The notes under the pieces: generated by a model
Databases searched by the model: none
Seen by the model: the letters and a program-made list of their open reading frames with translations, nothing else
Told to the model about the DNA's origin: nothing
Made by a program: the position numbers and the translations under genes
Part shown: positions 1 through 10,322 of the stretch, piece by piece
How the letters are laid out: each line of letters opens with the position of its first letter
How positions within the stretch are numbered: the first letter of the stretch is position 1
Origin: Breviolum minutum Mf 1.05b.01
Taxonomy: Eukaryota; Sar; Dinophyceae; Suessiales; Symbiodiniaceae
Reading direction: 5' to 3'
DNA length: 64,000 nucleotides
Assembly: GCA_000507305.1 (NCBI GenBank)
Contig: DF240822.1
Span: 35,695-99,694 of the forward strand

Positions 1-2448
1 TCTCGAATGATCAATGGCTGTTGATGAATTTCCTACCTCCACAAGACTTCAACGGGCCTCTTGCATGACACTCAAAACGTCCTGCTGTTTGGCAATGTCA
101 CTTCTGCTAACTTCTGGACCTGAACAGCTGAGGTTTCTTCTGTGGTTGGGTCAGTTGATTCAGTGTCTTGAAAATGTACATGGCATCATGTTAGCTCCAA
201 AACCCATGCCTAAACCATCCCAAATCAACAATGCGCAACTCGTACCACCTGGCTGAACGCTTTTAGCTTCAAAAGAAAATGTCGAACCTTCTCAAAAAGG
301 CCATTCAAAGACTCATCGGTGACGCGACCAGAGCGTGACATCAGCGCCAGATGCCTACAGGTTGCACTCAAATCATCTTCAAGTCATTTGATGAGACCCG
401 TTTCATCAACTTTTGGAAGATAAGATACCTGGTTCAACAAAAGTCATCTCAGATCTATCAGTGTCTGGCTTTTTTCCCCCGTGCTACGCCATCCAAGCAG
501 CAAAGCCCAAACCCAAGGCACCCTGGCAGCAAAGACTCAACACGTGGCAGCCCTGAGAACCAGAGCCAGTCATGGATACCCAAAGGATTGGATGCACAAA
601 ACGTGACCAAGGGAAGTGGTCCAGAAATGATGGTCAAAAAAACATGGAATGCCAGTGAATGCCAGATGTTTTTTATAGACTTTTTGATAATTCTGGTACG
701 TTTTTGTCTGCCAAAATGATCCAACGCTTGCACAGATGTTTGCAGCATTCTAGAAGTACACGATTTAGATCACATGCAGCTGAAACTCAGAAAAGCACTT
801 TGCAATTGGAAGTTCCTAACCTTGCAAAGGTATAATTGCAATTTCCCCCCTTCAATTTTCCACCATTTTCCCAGCCACGTGGCTCAACGGCTGCCAGCAC
901 AGTGCCGTGGTGCCACAGTGCGAGCACCACGGCTCTGAAGGACTACACCCCATCGGCGCGCCTTTCAGGTTCTATGTTAGGTTCAGGGAGGGTATCGATA
1001 TCGACGTGCTATGAAATTGGGGAAAATATGAACATCTTTAATATGATTGGTGTGAACAAAGATGTGATATTTGAATATTTGCACATTTGATTTCTTGGTC
1101 AGTTTTTTTAAAACGCCTGGCATCTTCAACTCGATGCAAATCATTTCCCACCTTTCCCACATGATTCCCAGCACACCTTGAGATCCGGTCGTCCGGCACG
1201 CAGCCCTTTTGCTAAACCCCAAATGGGCGCCGCCAGGAACCTCGAGTGAAACCCAAAAACATGAAACAAAACATGAAAAAAAAAACATGAAACGCAAACA
1301 AGCATATTGAAAAGTTTTCGATATCGATGAATACTTCAACAGCTTTGTCGAGGTGCACCAACTCCGGCATCGTAAGGAACGGGACACATCTTACATCTCT
1401 TCACTACATGGTTCCTTACGCCGTTTGAGTCCCCACCGTCGTCCATGCCTCGAATGGACCGTCAGCTTCCAAAGCTTCCGGGGAGTCGCAGCGTGTACTT
1501 CCATTCTTGTACCTAAGAAACTGAGTACAAGGACTCATTAGATTGTACTCAGCTTTCAAGGACTCATTTCTGTGGATAACTGAGTACTAGAATGTGCGTC
1601 AATCTTCCGGAGCCTGTGCCGCATGCTTCACTTCCAGATTCCATGCGCCATGGGTATCTACCATCACCGACTACACATGCTGAAGAGTTAAATTTAGGAA
1701 CAAGCAGTCAAGCTACAAATTCCCTTTCTACCTACCTTTTCCTCAACTGGTGAATGGAAATATATATATATAGTAAATATATATCTAGATATATATATAT
1801 ATACGTTGTTCATTCTACATTCATCTTAAGGAATGTAATGACACCGTGTTTTTTCATTATACAATTGTATGCCATTGAATGTTTTTCCATTCAAATATGT
1901 TCAAACCCCACTTGAGGTGTCTTGATTTGACATTAACCAACAACATCCTTCCAACTCCAAAAACAGATCAGCACACATAGATTCAACACGATTCAAGAAT
2001 GAATGCTTCCTTTGCCATTCATTGGATTCAATGTCTCTATATACTCTTCAGGCCCACGAACTATGCACTTAACTTGGTCTTTAGGTGTCTTTAGTCTGCC
2101 TATGACTGCTTACATGAAGCTCAAACATGTTCAAACCCCACAAATTGCTGACCAAGTACGCCGGGCAGCAGTCCAGGGATCCAAGATCCTGACACCAGGC
2201 AAAAGTACAAAAATGCTGCCATCAGATTTTGACGACATCATACACCATCACTTTGAAACTTGTAACCTGCAGTGCGAAGTGAACATCGTTGAACTTGAAT
2301 CTCACCAATCTGAAGCAAAGCCACTAAACATGCAAAAGTAATCAAAACCATATGCTTTCAAATGCTTTCAATCTCAAAAGACAAACAAAATAATAACAGA
2401 CACATTTTTGCGACATGTAGGAACCCCCACCCACATGTTCACTAATTA
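1..2448. other. Noncoding stretch, no supported gene
   Basis: No open frame here reads like a conserved protein. A short AT dinucleotide tract lies at about 1759-1803. At 965-994 there is a sequence resembling the right end of the small TA-flanked MITE found again near 10.3 and 11.1 kb (motif ATGTTAG-GTTCAGGGAGGGTA), but no left partner is clear. Nothing else is supported. Confidence 0.5.
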
Positions 2449-2706
2449 GTACTACCACATGACCTTCTGATCAGGATTACTGACGTATTTTGGCCCAAGA
2501 ATGTCATCCATGGTGAGGTCAGTTCTCATTCTCTTGCGAATCCACTCTCTTCTCAATCGTTCTTCTTCTTGACGTCGCTTCTGCTTCAAAACTTCCACTC
2601 GTCTTCGCTCCTCTTGGTCCTTCTTCTGCTGAGCCCTTCGTTGATGAAGTACCCTTTGACGCTGTTGGTCCAGCAGTTTAGACTCTCTTTTCAGCATGTG
2701 AACCAC
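2449..2706 (-). CDS. Candidate terminal exon of a host gene (charged coiled-coil)
   Basis: The minus strand encodes about 84 residues ending at a TAG stop. The product is rich in Arg, Lys, Glu and Gln in long runs (for example KKDQEERRRVEVLKQKRRQE), typical of a charged alpha-helix or coiled coil. It closes with a less biased tail, MDDILGPKYVSNPDQKVMW. Such a mixed composition is unlikely as a chance frame. Just upstream on this strand the sequence reads ATACAG before TGGTTCACATG, which could be a splice acceptor, so I read it as a last exon rather than a whole gene. No family is recognised and no other exon of the same gene could be placed. The assignment is an inference from composition only. 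Confidence 0.4.
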
Positions 2707-4320
2707 TGTATATTACCATGTATTTACCTCATCAAATGTTAACTGGGCTGTATGTTTACCATATATTTACCTGTATCACATTTAAGGGCTACATCCCGCA
2801 CCCCCAAACAGTCAGAAAGTGATGAGTGTTAATGGCGATACAGGCCTGACACCAATGCCACCACATGTCCAAGGACTACGCACTCGGTTTCCTGAGTCTC
2901 ACAGAATCGAACAATTTCCCAACATGTGAGGGATTACCATCTCCTGACCTTGATTTGTGGAAAATGAACGGCTGGAACCCAAAAAATGGAGGTGGATGGA
3001 AGATGACTTTGAATTGGGTGATCTTAAGTTCCAGCCGTCAATTTTCACAGGGTGTCGGGAATACCAGTTGTTGCATGATCTTTTGCATAATACATTGACT
3101 GACAAATCACCGACCCTACCGCTTTTAGCACAAGCATCTACCGCTCTTCTCCATGCTAAACCACAGACTTTACACATGACATCGGGGTTATCCAAAAAAT
3201 AGTCGTACTGCACAAGGACCATTATGCTTCCTCCCATAATAATGTTTCAGTGAAAAATAGGACGAAATATTTGGCCATGTTCCACTGAACAGTGATTGTT
3301 GGAAAAACAGTATGCGCACTTGATCATTCTTTGGGGATTACACACTAAAAATCTAACATAAATACCAACAATGATGGCCTTGGAACATGTATCTCCTTTG
3401 CTTCAAATATGCTGTCATTTCGAGTATCTACATTTTGATTTGTGGAGTCCTTCTGGGAAAATATGGGGAGTGGTATACCTCGGATCTCTTTTTCTCCTGC
3501 CGTGAAAAACTCAACACCCATCTCCACCGAAAAACATTGGCGGAAAGAGCCTCTGCAAAGTAAACAGCCTTAGCTGTGATACCAAATTGCAATGCTGATG
3601 AATCTCTTTCCATTGAATGAAGCATGGTAAAAGGAAAGGATATATGATATATCATATATCTAGAAATATAATTACGTCCTTTTGTGCGGAAAGAATCAGG
3701 ACAGGTCATCATTACTGGTTCAAAAACGTATCATCCGTTCATCATGAGACGATTTCTATATCTATCCACGCACCAGGAACACGCTTGACCTTGTCCAGGC
3801 AAAGCAAGTCTAAGTATCGGTGTATTTTGGGTAACCTCCCGTGATGGTTACAAACCTGAGAATAGCTCCTTACATTCCACCTCTCTGAAGCTTACCCCCA
3901 CCCCGCACCACCATGTTGGCCAACATGTTGCAACCTTCTACTAGTTTGTGATCTCAACCCATTTGAAAAATATCAGTCAAATTGGATCATTTGCCCAGGG
4001 TTTCGGCGTGAAAATCACAAATGTCAAAAAAAAACACCACCAAGGGGCAGAGCGTTCAGCTGACTAGAGATCAACCTCTGCACAGAAAGTGCAAACAGCA
4101 GCCTCTGGGTCTCCGAACATAGGAGATCACTTGACTCATATCGTCCGGTTCTTGCCATGTCAAATTGCCCGCCAACTCACGTAAGTCCAGGTCCAAATCC
4201 TTGGAGGGTCCAGTGGAGGGTGTTCCATTGTCAAATCCAATCCTTGAGGCGGAACGAACAAAAAAAACGGGGCCCCTTACTTTCCATGAAATCCCCATGA
4301 CGCATCCATGGGACTTTTAC
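2707..4320. other. Noncoding stretch with GTATATTTACC-type motifs
   Basis: Around 2707-2775 there are several short copies of TATTTACC/TGTTTACC, related to the hairpin at 4321-4380. Both strands between 2.9 and 3.2 kb carry frames of about 80-110 codons that overlap each other; neither can be preferred. A weak similarity to 16.2-16.3 kb exists at 3945-4070 (CTCAACCCA followed by GGATCATT). No gene is supported. Confidence 0.4.
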
Positions 4321-4380
4321 GGAATATTTACCAAGCCATGAATGGTTGATTTTTATTGCTTCCATGTAGGTAAATATGCC
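4321..4380. repeat. Short hairpin / MITE-like inverted repeat
   Basis: Arms GGAATATTTACC (4321-4332) and GGTAAATATGCC (4369-4380) are inverted copies with one mismatch and enclose 36 nt. A second copy of the same design lies at 32,777-32,811. It sits exactly where Copia-1 begins, so the element may have been cut or inserted here. Confidence 0.5.
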
Positions 4381-4723
4381 GGACCAGTCCCATGGATACT
4401 ATGGGTACTGGTTGGAGCTTTGTCAAGGAAAAAAGGAGATTGTCGAAGCTCAAAGGAGGTTGGAAAGAGAAATTCAAGAAGGAAGCAGAGGACTGGCGTT
4501 GGGAGATGGAAAGACTGAGGATGGAGGGCGAGTTGGAATAGAATCGTCATCCGGAGAAAAACAGGGTGAGGAACCTTCAGCTAGTCAGTCTGTAAGACCC
4601 CAGCAATTTTCCATTGCCACCAACCCCAATCCTACAGAAGCAAGAGAAGTAGAAGGACTTGGAAACAGGTCACCGAAAGAAAGAAGTGAAGTTCGAGGAG
4701 AAGAAAGGCTACCTGAGGAATAG
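4376..4723 (+). pseudogene. Copia-1 gag remnant
   Basis: About 115 residues are open from an ATG. The first part reads as a helical charged segment (YWLELCQGKKEIVEAQRRLE), followed by Ser/Glu/Arg-rich low-complexity sequence. No CCHC zinc knuckle is present, whereas Copia-2 has one. I take it as a leftover of Gag just upstream of protease because it is collinear with the protease frame that follows. The identity as Gag is inferred from position only. It could also be the N-terminal part of Pol in an element whose Gag is separate. Confidence 0.4.
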
Positions 4724-4823
4724 ACCTCGAGGTTGGCTGGAACTCCAGAGGTTTTGGGACCAGCTGCGACTGATGTTGGGAGAGGAGTAAGAGGAGGAGA
4801 GTGAGAAGGATGGCGCAACGTCA

Positions 4824-5624
4824 ATGAAAGACCTACTGGAGGAGGCGAATAAGATGTTGAAGACATTGACCTCTTCTACTTCGCCAACGTCAATGTCAAG
4901 AACTTCAACCAAAGAAGGAGAGGAAAGAAATGAAGTGGTAGCGAGGTTGCCAGAGCAGCTGAACAGTCTCCGACAGAAGTCTTTCAAGGTTCATCGTCTC
5001 GCTCATGGAGGAGAACAAGGACTGATTGACAGTGGAGCTACCAACCCTTTAAGACCAGGGAGGCCAGGAGAGATGGTGGAGCACTACAATCAAGTGTCTG
5101 TGACTGTAGCGGATGGAGGAGGTGTGATGTTGACGGACAGTCCAGATGTCGAGCCGATCGTTCCAATGGGACACTTGGTGAAAACACTTCAATGCACCGT
5201 GGAATGGAAGGAAGGAGGAGTAAGAGTCCTACATCCAGTTCGTGGTGAAATTCAAGTGAAGTGTGCAGAAGGGTGTCCTCAGATATCGAGAAGCTTGGCG
5301 TTGGAACTGATCCAGGAGATTGTGGATGCAAAGCAAGGAATCAAAGAAAAAGGAATGACATTCCAGGGGGAGGTGAGTTGGATGAAGGAGTTAGTCGAAA
5401 CACATCCAATCTTGAAGAGTCTCCTAAAGGCCATAAAGGATGGTCTGATCGTTGAACCAGGAGACTGGAGGAACCTCCCTGGGAACAGGAGGTTGAAGAA
5501 GAAGTTGAAGAGGGATGGGGTTGTAGTCCATCTCTATGCAGGAGAGGAAGAAGGATTCAGTCTAACGAGGTCTTTTCAGCAGCAAGGAGGAGAGACTTGG
5601 AGGCTGATGGAGATAGCGTTTTGA
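4824..5624 (+). pseudogene. Copia-1 aspartic protease and start of methyltransferase-like domain
   Basis: The frame runs 266 codons. Near residue 70 it has the retroviral-type protease motif LIDSGATNPLRP (D-S-G active site, with the family's usual ATHPLRP changed to ATNPLRP). After about 150 residues of protease and linker comes VVVHLYAGEEEGFSLTR (from 5522), which has the shape of SAM-binding motif I (HLFSG-like) seen in Copia-2 and in the YR element. The frame is then lost. Part of the region that should contain the Pro-Cys motif seems to be missing: the next frame picks up at SVLRHYKLEG without it. The active-site protease residues are intact but the polyprotein is not. Confidence 0.65.
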
Positions 5625-6397
5625 GGCATTACAAGTTGGAAGGAGTGAAGAACTGCCCCAGACCAGTGAGAAGTTGGGGAGGCGGTGAATTCGGAAGTCC
5701 GTGGATTACCGAAAAGGAAACGGAAATGGAACAGGTTGTTCGAGATGACATTTTGCTTTGGAGAATGATCTTCTTGTTCATGATCTCGACCTATGTGAGG
5801 AGAGCGAGAGGAAATCCGAAGCCTACATGGTTTTCCTTGGAGCAGCCAGCAAGTCCAAGGAGCTACATGGAAGAGGTGGTTTCGTTTTGGGACACTGAAG
5901 AATGGAGGAGTTTGAAGGAAGAGTTTGAACTTTTCGAAAGTACCTTCAATCAAGGTGGCCTTGGAGGAGCCGCTGTGAAACCAACTACGTTTGGAGGAAA
6001 CTTGAAGCTGAGTCCCGAAGATCATAAGATGAAGATTCAAAAGAATGGAAGAGAAGTGAGGAGCTCGAAGGCACTTGCGAGGTGGTCTCCTGGGGTTATG
6101 AACATGATCTCAAGAGCTCTACTGGAACAAGTTTTTGAAGGAGAGGTGAGCATCAAGGCACTTTCGTGGCATGAACACCCAGCGAACAACCATGTTCCTT
6201 ACAGGAAGGACTGCCTGGTGTGTCAGGAGACACAACAGAAGGGAATACTTGAGACGAGTGGACCGCTGGTCTTGGCGAATGACATGAGAGGATTCAAGGC
6301 CAAGTACATGTTGGTGGGAGTGCTCACATGGGCAGTCTGGAAAGAAATCAAGGAGTTGAAGGAAGAAGTGGAAGAAGGACCCACTGAACCTGCATGA
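5597..6397 (+). pseudogene. Copia-1 end of methyltransferase-like domain and integrase zinc domain
   Basis: The first half contains NCPRPVRSWGGGEFG, then WFSLEQPASPRSY (an E-Q-P motif at 5837-5848, at the place of C5-methyltransferase motif VI), then FNQGGLGGAAVKPTTFGGNL, which parallels the FDQ...G...KPT block of Copia-2. The second half has the HHCC zinc-binding domain that opens copia integrases: WHEHPANNHVPYRKDCLVC (His, His, Cys, Cys). The integrase catalytic core starts at LVLANDMRGF (first Asp; the usual D-x-T/A-G is changed to D-M-R-G) but is cut by a stop. Order and motifs make the domain calls secure; activity is unlikely. Confidence 0.65.
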
Positions 6398-6455
6398 GGC
6401 TCCAAGGATTGAAGATCGAGAAGAAGAACAACATGAAGAGAAGCATGAAGAAGTT

Positions 6456-7083
6456 TTGATTGAAGAAGACGAAGGAGAAGCACAAGTGCCAGCACCAAAG
6501 GAGGATGAAGAAGTGAAAGAGGAGTTTGAATTGAGGACCTTCAGGATGGCAGCCCCGATGACTTCGAAGAAGGCAGAGGAAGTGACACGGACCACTATGG
6601 AATTCATCTTGAAGCTTCGAATAGATGGACACTATGTGAATCGAATTCATTCTGATCAAGGACACGAATTCATGGGCTACTTCAAGAGATGGGCACTTCA
6701 AAGAGGAATAGCTTTGACGAAGACAGCAGGAGAAGAGCAGAAGTAGCAGTTCAATCTTCGAAGACTCCTCACGAGTTGGATCGGAATGGTGGCGGTGGGC
6801 TTTGCGATATGTGAGTAAGATGAACCGCTGCTTCAGAACTGGTCGGAAGCCTGACTGGCCAAATTTCCTTCAGGAGGTGTTGGTACGGAAACGAAACTGG
6901 AGACAAGGCGTGATGGAAGTTACCGTGGACAAGGTGAAGTACTTGACCCCAACGCAAGAAGACCATGGACACTGGATGGTCAAGGAGGGAGAAAGTCCGA
7001 GGCTTACCAAGTACATCATGAAGAAGTCGATTGAACCAGTGACAAATGCAACGTGGCTAGCGTTGGAACTCGTTGACGATTAG
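6456..7083 (+). pseudogene. Copia-1 integrase core and C-terminal region, frameshifted
   Basis: Two frames are joined here. The first (6456-6746) carries FRMAAPMTSKKAEEVT and then IHSDQGHEFMG, the second catalytic Asp of the DDE integrase, followed by GIALTKTAGEE where the family has the block leading to the third acidic residue. The frame is interrupted at 6744-6746. The second (6802-7083) resembles the integrase C-terminal region, with basic stretches (VLVRKRNWRQG) and a conserved-looking WMVKEGESPRLTKY. The sequence encoding the final catalytic Glu with its NGRAE-like context is missing or scrambled. A dead integrase. Confidence 0.6.
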
Positions 7084-7298
7084 AAGGAGGTTGAGGAACA
7101 AGACTACAATCAGAAGAAGGAGAAGAAGACCTCAACAAGGCGGCGAAGAAAAGAGGAGTGAGGATGTTAGAAGACGAAGCAGAGCTGATGATCATGGATG
7201 ATCCTGAAGCGGTTGCACGTGAAGCTGGAATTTTGCAGAGGATGAAGAAGGCAGTCACAGAAGAGGAGCTGGAGGACTAGGAAGTTCTTCAAACCAAG
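7084..7298 (+). pseudogene. Copia-1 integrase-RT linker, broken
   Basis: No long frame is kept on the plus strand. The sequence is purine-rich, with many GAAGAAG runs like the flanking coding parts, and probably encoded the acidic linker between integrase and reverse transcriptase. Several stops interrupt it. Confidence 0.35.
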
Positions 7299-8252
7299 GT
7301 GACGACGAATGCGGAAGTGTTAAAGGACTGGGAAGGATGGTTAGAAGCGATTGGAGCCGAAGTTTCATCACTACTAAGAAGAGAAGGAAGCTTTCAGAGA
7401 AGTGAAGAAAGAAGAAGTAGAACGAATGAAGAGGAAGGACGAATAGTAGAACTACTACCATCGAAGATCGTCTTCACAGTCAAGCCAGGAAGTGGTGGAG
7501 GACGGAAGAAAGTGAGGTGGGTAGTGTGTAGAAACTATGAGTCAAAGCGAGAACAAGAAGACACGTTCTTCGAGTTGCATTGGTGGCAGCTTCAAAGTAT
7601 GGTTGGCTATCGACATCAAGACGGCATTCTTGAACTCCGAGATGTGCCACTATGAGGGTGAAGATGACATCCTGGTGAAGGCCCCAGCTATACTAACAGA
7701 GAAGGGCTACTTGTCAAAGGAGGTGTACTACCAGCCCCTTAGAGCGATCTATGGACTGAGGAGATCCCCGAGACTTTGGAGCTTATGCCGTGATGAAAAC
7801 CTTCAAGGCATGAGAATTGAGGACGGAGAAGGAAAAAGAAAGAAGAGATACAAGTTAGAGCAGCTTCAATCGGAACCAAATCTATGGAAGATCGTCGAGG
7901 ATGAGAAGGGAGAAGGACTACACTATGAGAAGGCTACAATCAAGAAGTAGCAGGACTCTTGATGACCTACGTCGACGACCTGTTCATTGTGAGCTCGAGT
8001 GGGTTGGTGGAAAAGGTGATCAAGGAAATCCAAAAGACATGGACTACATCAGCGCCAGAAAGAATTGGAGAGAAGGCTGTGAAGTTCTTGGGAATGGACA
8101 TCAAGAGGATCAAAGAAGAAGGAAAGGAGGAAGAAGTGTGGTGCATTTCACAAGAATCTTATCTTCGAGATCTGTTGGCCAAAGATGGGAACGAGGATTT
8201 GATGAAGGATGAAGTAAAAGATCCCCATTACCAAGGACCAAACAACGATTGA
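7299..8252 (+). pseudogene. Copia-1 reverse transcriptase, three frames
   Basis: The RT is spread over frames at 7299-7655, 7537-7950 and 7959-8252. Visible copia RT landmarks are VFTVKPGSGGGRKKVRWVVC (the K-x-R-x-V-x-C region), WLAIDIKTAFLNSE with the first catalytic Asp (about 7600-7640), QPLRAIYGLRRSPRLW (the family's Y-G-L-x-x-S-P block), and MTYVDDLFIV with the YVDD catalytic pair at 7968-7979. All key acidic residues remain although the frame is lost at least twice. The spacing between motifs fits a normal RT, so damage here is small indels. Confidence 0.75.
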
Positions 8253-8855
8253 AGCAGGAGGAAGAGAAAAGGACACCAGAAGGAATCAGAAAGGCTCAGA
8301 AGGAAGTCGGAGAACTACTCTGGGTAGTCACCCGTTCTCGACCGGATATCATGTTTTCGGTATCCCGTATGGGATCAAACATCACCCGAAATCCCCAGAA
8401 GGTCAGTGACATAGCTGATCAAACGAAAGGATACCTGAAAGGAAGAGAACAGGAGGGACTATGTTATGAAAGGAAAGGAGAAGAGGATGAGCTGCTTTTG
8501 GAATGCTACAGCGATTCATCTTTCTCCCCGGATGGTGAGGAGTCACATGGAAGCTTCTTGCTTCTTGCTTTTGGCGCTATCAACTGCGGAAACGGAGTTG
8601 ATGGAAATGGTTGATGGGATGTCAGCAGGAGAGGCGGTCTTCGTCCTGGTGAAGTCAAACGGGTTCTCTGGTCGGACAGTCAGTCGGCCATATCCATCTT
8701 GACGACAGAAGGTGGAAATTGGAGAACGAGACACTTGAAGATGAGGTCGTCATATGCAAGACAGGCAGTGATGAGAGGAGATTGGCAAGTAGGACACAAA
8801 GAAGGAGAAGTGATGATAGCAGACATAGGAACGAAAGCACTGGCATCAAGTTCGA
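8249..8855 (+). pseudogene. Copia-1 RNase H, frameshifted
   Basis: The RT thumb/connection (LLWVVTRSRPDIMFSVSRMG) leads into RNase H. CYSDSSFSP gives the first Asp, ALSTAETELMEM gives the Glu, and WSDSQSAISIL (8669-8701) gives the next Asp. Then come GNWRTRHLKMRSS and IADIGTKAL (8818-8845), the standard closing signature of copia RNase H. These lie in frames 2, 3 and 2 again, so there are at least two frameshifts. The hallmark residues are all present. Confidence 0.75.
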
Positions 8856-9540
8856 GAAGTTGAAGGAGATGATGAACATGACGAAGATTGAAGGAGGTGG
8901 AAGTACAGAGGATGCAGAGAAGGAGGAAAGAAGGGAAGTTGCAGAGGTTGAAGAGAAGAAAGAAGGCCAAAGTGAAATGATGGCAGTGGCGAAGTTGGAA
9001 GAAGTTGCAACTGTCATACGGCTGATCTTCTTAGCAGCGGCCATCTCTATGGCAGAAGGAAAGGAAGAAAATGGGAAGGAGGAAGAAGAGAAACCAACCG
9101 AACTCTACGTCTTTCTTGTGGTCTACACTATCATCGTGGCGACTACGATGGTTTTTCTGCCGGTGATCTGGAAGGTTGGAGTAAGGACTTGGAGGAGTTT
9201 TTCCGAACGAATCAAAGATCTCCTTTGGTCCCGAAGTCACCCTGGAGAACCTGAAGAAGAACCAAAAGGAATGGAAGAAGAGAAAGCAGAGGAGAATGTG
9301 GAAAAAGATGGATCTACACTTCAAGAAGATCCGCAAAGTGAAGAAGTCCAGGAGATTCCATCTGGAAGTCAAGAAGAAGTTGTAGAAGGAAGAATGCAGA
9401 TCCCAACGACCCCAGGAGGTGAAGAAAGATCAATACCTATCACAGAAGAGTGGGAAGAAATCGAAAGAGAGGAAGCTCGAATTCGACGAGAAGTTCGACT
9501 TGGAATGCCCCCACGTGATGGGAACCAATACTCAAGGTGA
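8719..9540 (+). pseudogene. Copia-1 post-RNase H tail with two hydrophobic segments
   Basis: This 273-codon frame is continuous with the end of RNase H after a frameshift near 8855. Acidic, Glu/Lys-rich sequence surrounds two hydrophobic stretches: VIRLIFLAAAISMA (from about 9016) and LYVFLVVYTIIVATTMVFLP (9100-9159), the latter long enough to span a membrane. A second acidic region follows. Copia elements normally stop soon after RNase H, so this is an extra domain. Position and membrane segment recall the env-like ORFs of some copia lineages, but no env homology is visible. Copia-2 has a comparable hydrophobic stretch in the same place. Confidence 0.55.
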
Positions 9541-9826
9541 TGAAGAACCAAGAGAACTTTTGGATTTGCCGTTTACAGTTTTCTGCACGAAGTATGGAAA
9601 AGTCTATCATACGGGTAGAAAGTGTCAACACTTGAAGCTTTCCAACGTGTTTCGAGAATCACTGTGGTGTTGGGACTGCAGAATTCGAAGTGGAAACAGA
9701 AATCAAGTGCAGAGAGGAACAGTTTTGTACATAGGCAGTTACGGGTCCAATGTGCATACGGATTCAAGCTGCTACAGGGCTGTTGGAACTAGAGGATTTC
9801 GATGCTGTGCTGATTGTAAAGGGTAG
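9419..9826 (+). pseudogene. Copia-1 C-terminal double zinc-binding module
   Basis: A 135-codon frame, shifted relative to the preceding one, ends the coding region 40 nt before the polypurine tract. It holds two similar units. The first is TKYGKVYHTGRKCQHL followed by LWCWDC; the second is GSYGSNVHTDSSCYRAV followed by FRCCADC. Each has the pattern His-x(4)-Cys, about 15 residues, then Cys-x-x-Cys, a probable one-zinc knuckle in tandem. Short G-x-x-Y-H-x(4)-C motifs also occur in small bacterial metal-binding domains, but I do not assign a family. A nucleic-acid-binding or assembly role is a guess. Confidence 0.5.
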
Positions 9827-9865
9827 TTTGAGTCAGCGAGACATTCAAGACCAGACGGTCTCAAT

Positions 9866-9874
9866 GAGGGGGAG
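9866..9874 (+). other. Copia-1 polypurine tract
   Basis: GAGGGGGAG lies 40 nt after the last stop codon and directly before TGTTG, the expected start of a 3' LTR. The Copia-2 tract at 27,757-27,764 (AGGGGGAG before TGTG) has the same form. Confidence 0.6.
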
Positions 9875-10200
9875 TGTTGATCTCCTAAAGGTTTTTCCAA
9901 TTGCAGTTACGTAGCTGCCCTTTTAAAGATCAAGCCCTAGAAGGCTGAGAGTCAAGGTGAAAAAGAAAGCGGAGTTTGGAAAGGAACAGAGACCAGGGAA
10001 ACGGAAAACCAATTATAATCCCATATATAACTGGGTAGGATTTCATCCCCTTATATACCCTTAAACAACCAGGTTTTGTCCATTGCTCAAGTGTTGAATC
10101 TTTGTTGTAACTTAGCTAAGGTACATCTGAGGCAAAATCTGCTATGAATTTGTACAATGAGAGAACACCTAAGGTAAATCATTCTTCACCAAGGTGGACA
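9875..10200 (+). repeat. Copia-1 candidate 3' LTR (end not fixed)
   Basis: The sequence after the polypurine tract starts TGTTG. It contains a TATA-like stretch (CCATATATAACTGGG, 10,021-10,035). Without a 5' copy the end cannot be set; the MITE beginning at 10,225 gives a practical limit. A similar TATATAACTGGGTAG occurs at about 32,592. Confidence 0.35.
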
Positions 10201-10224
10201 TATCAGCTCCACCTTCTGACAGAA

Positions 10225-10322
10225 TACACTCCAAACCTAGTCCCTAAAAATGATGGTTTCCAATAGAAATCTCGTTTTCCAGGGGGATATTTTCAGGTGC
10301 CATGTTAGTTTCACGGAGGGTA
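10225..10322. mobile_element. MITE copy 1 (Stowaway-like, TA-flanked)
   Basis: A 98-bp unit is bounded by TA on both sides. Its right end reads GGTGCCATGTTAGTTTCACGGAGGG-TA. The left end, TA-CACTCCAAACCTAG, is a degraded inverted partner. The right end matches that of the better preserved copy at 11,055-11,165. TA duplication and a CTCCC-type terminus are typical of Tc1/mariner-derived Stowaway MITEs. Confidence 0.5.

Larger units (their letters stand above)
4376..10200 (+). mobile_element. Copia-1: degraded Ty1/copia retrotransposon, 5'-truncated
   Basis: Domains appear in copia order: aspartic protease, integrase, reverse transcriptase, RNase H. A methyltransferase-like remnant sits between protease and integrase, and a membrane-plus-zinc tail follows RNase H. 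Domains fall in all three plus-strand frames with many stops, so the copy is dead. A polypurine tract (GAGGGGGAG, 9866-9874) is followed by TGTTG, marking the start of a 3' LTR. No matching 5' LTR was seen upstream, and most of gag including its zinc knuckles is absent, so the left end is truncated. The right end is only approximate. Confidence 0.8.

Noticed and set aside
2899..3237. Overlapping ORFs of 80-112 codons on both strands
   Set aside because: Neither strand is clearly better, there are no recognisable motifs and no splice context.
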